64,000 bases of DNA, taken from positions 1,582,478-1,646,477 of the forward strand of contig CAJHNH020004890.1 of assembly GCA_905116865.2 (NCBI GenBank), read 5' to 3'. The position numbers and the translations under genes are program-made. Positions 55,101-62,769 of this stretch are shown in pieces. Source of the stretch: Candidula unifasciata. Taxonomy: Eukaryota > Mollusca > Gastropoda > Stylommatophora > Geomitridae. Position 1 is the first letter of the stretch. Every line of letters begins with the position of its first letter. Under the pieces are notes generated by a model that had not been told where the DNA came from, did not search any database, and saw only the letters and a program-made list of their open reading frames with translations.

Positions 55101-58100
55101 TCTTAGAGCTTTTGCTTCGAGAATGCACACACAAAAAAGAGGGACGGGGCAGGGCATGAACCTGCAGGAATGTACTGAAAAAATCCTTTAAAAAAAAAAA
55201 AAAAACTATTTTATATAAATTGTTTAAAAATCATTAAATATAGTCACACTAATGTCTGAAAATGTAAGAAACAGAACAATGTCTAGGATTTTCAGAGCTG
55301 ATAGTCCAAAGAGATGCAGAGATTATAAACCATGACTTAGGAAGGAAAAAATAAAGTCACCTGTCTATATTCTGCTCACTGGAGGCCCTATGCATCTATG
55401 TGGGAAATGTCATGTGAAACTATAGTTGATGCGGAGTCCACTGCAGTGCGTCTAGCATGCAAAAGAAGCAAATTACTCATTCTGTGTAGGGTAATCAAAA
55501 TCCCAGATCCCAGATGCTATATTTGGTTTATAAATTAATATCCGGGCCTCCCAACAACTACGCAGGTGCATTTTGAACCATACTTTTCAAGAACAGTACA
55601 CTGCAGAAATGGCCATATATTGACATTTATGGGGCGTGTGACATTTGAGAGTGGCTAGATTGAGCTTCCTCAGGGAAAAATGGTGAATGTACAAATTTTC
55701 TTTTCTCTTTGCTTAAGAAAAGTCAAACAATCCACAATCAACAGATCATCAGGAATATGGGTTCATTGCTTGTGTGTCAGTAGAATGTAAGAAGTTAAAA
55801 GTTAGTTGCGTATCCTTTACGGGACGTTGCAGAACAAATCCCAGCATTTTTGGGCTGTTATTGTTTTTCTAGGCAAGTTTACGTCCAGTAGTTTGCCATT
55901 GCTTTCTGGATAGTCGGCTTCTTGATACCACTGTCGAAACCAACGCAAGGCCCCTAGCTGGGATTGAACCCGGCACCCCGGAGAGAGAGGTCGAAATTGA
56001 CAAAAGAAGAGGGTAGGGGTTACTGTAAGTCAACTGGTATATTTGTAGGTGTGATTGATACTGTGTATTAGTTTATAGTAATATTTGTAGGTGTGATTGA
56101 TACTGTGTATTAGTTTATAGTAATATTTGTAGGTGTGATTGATACTGTGTATTAGTTTATAGTAATATAGCAAGTTAATTCAAGTCAAGTGTCTTTGTGT
56201 TTTTTGACTTGTTGCTGAAAACTGCAAAATTACTTTTGTTGCTGTTGTTAAAGCCAACCCTCAAGCAATGACATTGTATGGAGGTAGAATGACTGCCCAG
56301 AGGCTGAGGGAAGTTGGTTCAATCACAACAGAAGCTATTGACAAACTTCATAAGTAAGTCTCTGTTATATATTCTTTTTTTCTATTTAAATTTTTTTGAT
56401 TCATACCATCTTTTCTTCTTTTACCCTCGAATATAGAAGTATAAAGCAGTCTTATTTTAATCAGAGCCGCCATGGTGTAGTGGCTAGATGCTCGCCTGCG
56501 GATGCAAAAGTCATTGCTTCAGATGTAGACGGAGCTGGACTTCTTGAAAAAAAAAAGACTTTGGCTCTCAGGTCGACCCAGCCTTGAATGAGTACCAGGT
56601 AAAGTTCTGGAAAGTAAAGGTGGCCAGGGTGATGTTGACCCATCACCGACCAAGTGTCAACTGGTCTATAAAATATAGGTCATGTATACCTAATATAGCT
56701 GCAGGTCTGAAAAAGGGTACTTTAATTCCGTGAACACCATTTTCGTTTTCTTCAGCAAGACCAGTGGGAGACCTAACACGGGTACAAACTCCAGACTTCT
56801 ATGATCATGGGTGGATATGCTCAGCTTCCTGAATAGCAGCTATATCTTCTTTTACAGTAAAAGTGAAAAAGGTCACTTTTCATGACTTTTGGCAACATGA
56901 GAATGTGGTTAGTTAGTTAGTTAGTCTTTCATCTTGTGTCGAGTGCGGCACATAGGGCAGAGGTCATGACTCTCCATGCATGGCGGTTCGTTGCAATCTG
57001 TTGTAGGTCTTGGATGTTTGAGTGGCCCATGAGTGAGCCTTCCCTGATGATAGTTCTATGTAGGGTTTCCCTTGGTCTTCCACGAGATCTTTTCCCCTGT
57101 GGTGTCCAAATGAGGGCTTGGTAAGGAAGTCTTGATTTATCCATTCTAAGGGCGTGCCGACATAAGAGAATGTGGTACAGGCCCCTTATTTTCTATAGAC
57201 TAAAATCAGCATTGTGTGGATGATGTGGTTAACATCATGCCGACCACCTTTACTTCCAGGACATTTCTTGTTACTGTTTTTAGTCTGGGTTATGCTGGGA
57301 GCCATGGTTTGAGAAATTATAAATTTACAACCACCAAATTTTATTTTATTTTAAAAGTTTAAAATTAAAATATAATTTTACAAATTCACGTTAATAAAGA
57401 TTCAAACTTTTAACCACTGCGGCACAAAACATTCTAACCACTTGCTATGTTATAGGAATGACAAATTAATAAAAGATACTTCTGTGGTTGCCATATTTAT
57501 CAATTATTTAGTACACACTTACCAAAACTTGAATATAAGAACACACTTAATATGGTGTTTGAGAGACTTTTGGAAAAGTCTGTAACACATCAAGCATTGT
57601 TTGGCACTGTAGAGTATATCAAGATTATAGATCAAGAATAAATCATCAGTGTCATTGTGATTTCTTTCAGCTTTCATGCCTGCTCTCAAATCTACATCAT
57701 TCTTTGAATGTATTTTGTTTGTTTTGTGTAGGCAGCTGGAATCTTGTCCTACAGAGGAGACAGAATGCCCCGATCCACATGGCTTGCAGGTGACCTTGAA
57801 AGCCCACCAGCGACAGGCTCTTGCTTGGTTGGCTTGGAGGGAGAAACAAGTCCCTCCAGGAGGAATTCTAGGTAAATAAAAAAGTAACCAATTTGTTTAT
57901 CAACAGTGTCGGTTCCCACTATCATTATCTTTGTTTTGGTTTCAGAAGAAAAAAAATATCACCGAAAGACCCTTATGTATGCCAATGGCTCATCGTTGTA
58001 TGTTGCTAGACTTGTTTGCTCTCCCTGGGGCCCCTTCGTGGGGAAAACAAAAATAGACCCACTGCCTCTCAAACAAGCATGTCATAGGAGTCGACTAATT

Positions 58101-61100
58101 TGGGGCTTCGTTTGAAGGGGGCGGGCATCTGCCCGAGTGGCAAAAACAATCAACTGCACACAAATAAGCCTGTAAAAGGGATGTGCTCGCAAAACTCAGG
58201 CCCTGACACAAAGCCAAAGCTCAAATGGATGAACAACCAGGACTCTCTGCTGGAGCTTACAGCCGGTGAACAAAGAAGAAGAAGCCCAACTGGCACTAGA
58301 TGGGTGATAAGCATTATGCCGGTCGTCTTTCCTTCTAAGGACACTGGCTGGTACCTATTATTGGTTGGGTAGTCAAGGTAATTTTCTTGTTTTAATCCGC
58401 CCAGTGCTGGACCTTTGGACCATCATGTGAACATCTAGCCACTATATTACTGTGCTCCCTAAGAAACTCAGTACAAAATAAAGGGAACTACACAGAATTA
58501 AACATACATGATTACAGAGAAGAAGAAAGGAAGGTTCTGGATAATTTTAGGTAATCATTATTCGCCCAAAACGATAGAGAATAGGATATTGCAGATTTCG
58601 TAATTGCTGGCTGATATTGGGTAATGAATTAATTCTTGCATTGACAAGAGTTGGCACATTGCTTTGTGGTTTACAGCTAGACTACGATAGTAGTCAAGTT
58701 AATAATACCACATAGTAATTGTAGGTAGACCTATCCCAGAACTTAGATATGCAGACGACACAGTTCTTCTTTCCAACAATGTACAAGGCTTACAAAATTT
58801 AATTTTGACTTTCAAAAAAAAAATACTGTAAAGAAAAGAATGTATTTCTGTATCTGAAAAACCCCCCACTAAAATAATGTCCATAATGAATACAGCACAC
58901 CAACCACATATTAAAATCGACAACAAAGAGATTGAAAATATCAAAGATTTTGTGAATTTTTAGACCAGTAATTACAACTGTGGCGACTGCACAAAAGAAG
59001 TCAGAAAAAGACTTGCTTTAGCAATGCAGAGGCTAAACAGCTTGACGAACCAATAGCATAGCATCTGCTGATCATCCATCTTACCAGTGGCAATTTATAG
59101 ATGTGAGTCATGGACTCCCACTCAGTCTTTGAAGAAGAAAATTGGAGCTTTTGAGCTGAAATGCTACAGAATGGTTCTTAGAATACAGTGGACCAAGAAG
59201 AAGAAGAACGTCGACATCCTGCATGACCTGAACATCAAGGAGAGCTGGCTCGTTAACAGCATCCTCTCCCAAAAGCTGAGGTCTGTTGGACATGTCAAGC
59301 AAGTGCCATGGTGGTCTGTTGGACATGTCAAGCAAGTGCCATGGTGGTCTGTTGGGCATGTCAAGCGTGTGCCATGGTGGTCTGTTGGACATGTCAAGCA
59401 AATGCCATGGTGGTCTGTTGGACATGTCAAGCAAGTGCCATGGTGGTCTGTTGGACATGTCAAGCGTGTGCCATGGTGGTCTGTTGGACATGTCAAGCAA
59501 GTGCCATGGTGGTCTGTTGGACATGTCAAGCAAGTGCCATGGTGGTCTGTTGGACATGTCAAGCAAGTGCCATGGTGGTCTGTTGGACATGTCAAGCAAG
59601 TGCCATGGTGGTCTGTTGGACATGTCAAGCAAATGTCATGGTGGTCTGTTGGACATGTCAAGCAAGTGCCATGGTGGTCTGTTGGACATGTCAAGCAAGT
59701 GCCATGGTGGTCTGTTGGACATGTCAAGCGTGTGTGCCATGGTGGTCTGTTGGACATGTCAAGCGTGTGCCATGGTGGTCTGTTGGACATGTCAAGCAAG
59801 TGCCATGGTGGTCTGTTGGACATGTCAAGCAAGTGCCATGGTGGTCAGTTGGACATGTCAAGCAAATGTCATGGTGGTCTGTTGGACATGTCAAGCAAGT
59901 GCCATGGTGGTCTGTTGGACATGTCAAGCGTGTGCCATGGTGGTCTGTTGGACATGTCAAGCGTGTGCCATGGTGGTCTGTTGGACATGTCAAGCGTGTG
60001 CCATGGTGGTCTGTTGGACATGTCAAGCAAGTGCCATGGTGGTCAGTTGGACATGTCAAGCAAGTGCCATGGTGGTCAGTTGGACATGTCAAGCAAGTGC
60101 CATGGTGGTCTGTTGGACATGTCAAGCAAGTGCCATGGTGGTCTGGAGAGAACGGTAATGGAGGGTGCAGTTTCTGGAAAACGAGGCAGAAGCCGACCTT
60201 CACGAATGCGGATACAGGACGTTGAAGATGCAGTTGACTGTGAAAGCACATAGGGCTGGAGAATTGACTAGAGAAAGAGAGACTATTAGGCTTGCCCTGA
60301 CAGCTTGGTTGAGAACTGGGCAAATGGCATGATTGTAGGCACATATAACGGAGTTGACCCCAGACTCGAGTATGGACAGATATAACAGAGTTGTCTCATG
60401 ACTCAAGTATGAATGAAAGTTTGTTAATGTCCAGCAAGTTGACCACAATGCTTGATGTCTACATATTACTGTGTTATTCAGGTAAAGATAACAAGGAAAG
60501 TCTATATAAAATGTGAACATAGGGAGAAACACTTCTGTCATTTGAATATTACGCATTGTTGACAATTATGTTTTAATTGTGTTTGATGGCAGCTGATGAC
60601 ATGGGTCTAGGAAAGACACTGACTACAATATCCCACATCATTAGTCAAAAAGTAGCCAGTGAGTTTTAGCCTTTATGTTTGCTGTTTTCTTTTTTCAAAC
60701 AAAGGAAACTGCTTGTATGCTTATTGTGGCCATCATCATTATGTGTTGTTTCATTTATCTGTACACAATAGCATGTTTCAACATATCTGATTGTTTCCAT
60801 ATTTCCTTTTTTCTTTAAAAAAAAATACATTTTATCCAAGGGAAAAGATAGAAATAGCTTGGATATGTTTGCAGAGTTCCTGGTGGCACTTTAATAAAGA
60901 CAGCTGTCAGTAGGTGGAGAGAGTAGACCAGAACAGCCTAAGGAAACATGGACAGAAGAAAATTAAATGAAGACTTGTAAAATGACAAGGGATACCATGG
61001 GGAGTAAAGCAGTAGACTGGCAGTTTTGGAGGTCACGTCTGAATGCCTTATATGTCATCAACGACAAAACGAGGATACAGAGATAGATGTTTATGAATTA

Positions 61101-62726
61101 TTTTTCCTTCGAAGTTGGAGTTCTGCCTGAAAGTCAAGGAACCAACAGTCTGCATACAAGTGAGTCAGATCTGTAAAACAGATTTGCATGCAACACTTAG
61201 GTTCTGAAACAAGACTAATGTCCAGAGATGGATAAACAACTAGAACTTTCCACCAGAGTTTACAGCCGGTGAACATTAAGAAGAAGAAGAATGAATCATT
61301 TCATCGGCAGAGTGGGTAGCAGGCTTACCTGCTGATCTAGTTAGCATATGTTGAATCCTCTTTGACATGAGGATACTTTGCATTGTCTCAGGCTGCTAGG
61401 TGGATGCAACTTAAAACCAGAATATTTCATGGAAAGCAAAGAAACTATGTTGATCACATTACCTGTTAACCCTTTCAACCTGTAAGAATCTTAACCAATG
61501 ATCATTTTCAAAATGTTGATGTAAATAAAATAAAAATCATGTGCATTCTTTTAATTGTCAGAAACTCTACCCTAAGGAACTAGAGTAAGAGAAGAAGAAG
61601 CAGAAGAAATTGGAGTCTTGGTTAGTTTTCATAAAAATCCTGGAGTTTGAAATCTACGACCACTGAGCAAACAAGCCAGCCTGCTAGCAATTATGTCTTC
61701 GCGGCTTCCAGGTCACAGAAGAAACCTGACAAGACTAAATCTCAGCATTTACGGGATGAGAGAGTTAAGGCGGTGATTGGACTAAAAAATATGGGTCTAG
61801 AACATTCAATTAAAATGCCATGTGATAACGTAGCAAAGGATGTCCTGGCCTGAGTTGGTTGAGGGCCTGTGCTTCTTCAGGCGATAAATGGCAGTAGAAG
61901 AAGACTCCAGTGTGATGCCCAAAGGATAATAGCTGTTTTCTTCTTCTTCCCTTTTTGTGTTCACTAGCTGTAAACTGCAGTGGAAAGTCCTAGTTGTTCA
62001 TCCGTTGAACTTTGTGCTGGGGCTTGAGTTTTGCATGTACATCTGTTTCACTGGCTTACTTGTGTGCAGCTGGTTGTTTCCTACCGCTCAGGCAGATGCA
62101 CTCCGACTTTGAAGTAAACTCCAAATTAATCGACTCATACAACATCTTGTTAGGGCCTGGAACCCAAAATAGAACAGCTGTTTTGAAAATATATAAATGA
62201 AGTTAGAAGTTAGTTGCATATCCTTTACAGGACATTGCAGAACCAACCCCAGCATTTTTTGGCTGTTGTGGTTTTTCGAGGCAAAATTTACATTCATTAG
62301 TTTGCCATTGCTCTCTGACGATCATCTCTCGGTACTATAAGTAAGGCCAATGTGAGACAAATTGTCTGCAGCTGGGATCGAACCCTGCACCCAGGTATTA
62401 TGAAGCGCCTAAGCTACGCACACCGACATATATATGAGTGGCGTTAGCGCAGTCGATACAAGGCTCGCTTTCAAATCCAGCTGCGACTCGCTGCAGCCAC
62501 GGTCGGTGTTCGAAACCTGGTGGCTCTCTGGGTTCACCCAGCCTCTAGGAAATGGGTACCAGAGTTAACACTCTGGGGTAAATGGAGGAACACCGCTGTA
62601 GCTACAGAGTTACATACGGGCGGCGGCACAGGCGGACAGTTTCTCATCAGCTGTCCGCACTAATGGCAGAGCACTCATGGTTTATAACCATGTGCAATTA
62701 CGCTGGTTAACATCTCCCGACTTTAC

Positions 62727-62769
<43 letters not shown>

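Noticed and set aside
53917..60145. Regularly repeated units resembling a CRISPR array
   Set aside because: The units are contiguous with no unique spacers, the context is a eukaryotic intron, and no cas genes exist; these are minisatellites.
59087..60344. Long open frames on both strands across the 33-bp array (for example 388, 305, 290, 222 and 206 codons)
   Set aside because: They arise because a 33-bp period without stops stays open in every frame; only the first 65 or so codons and the tail are real LINE code.
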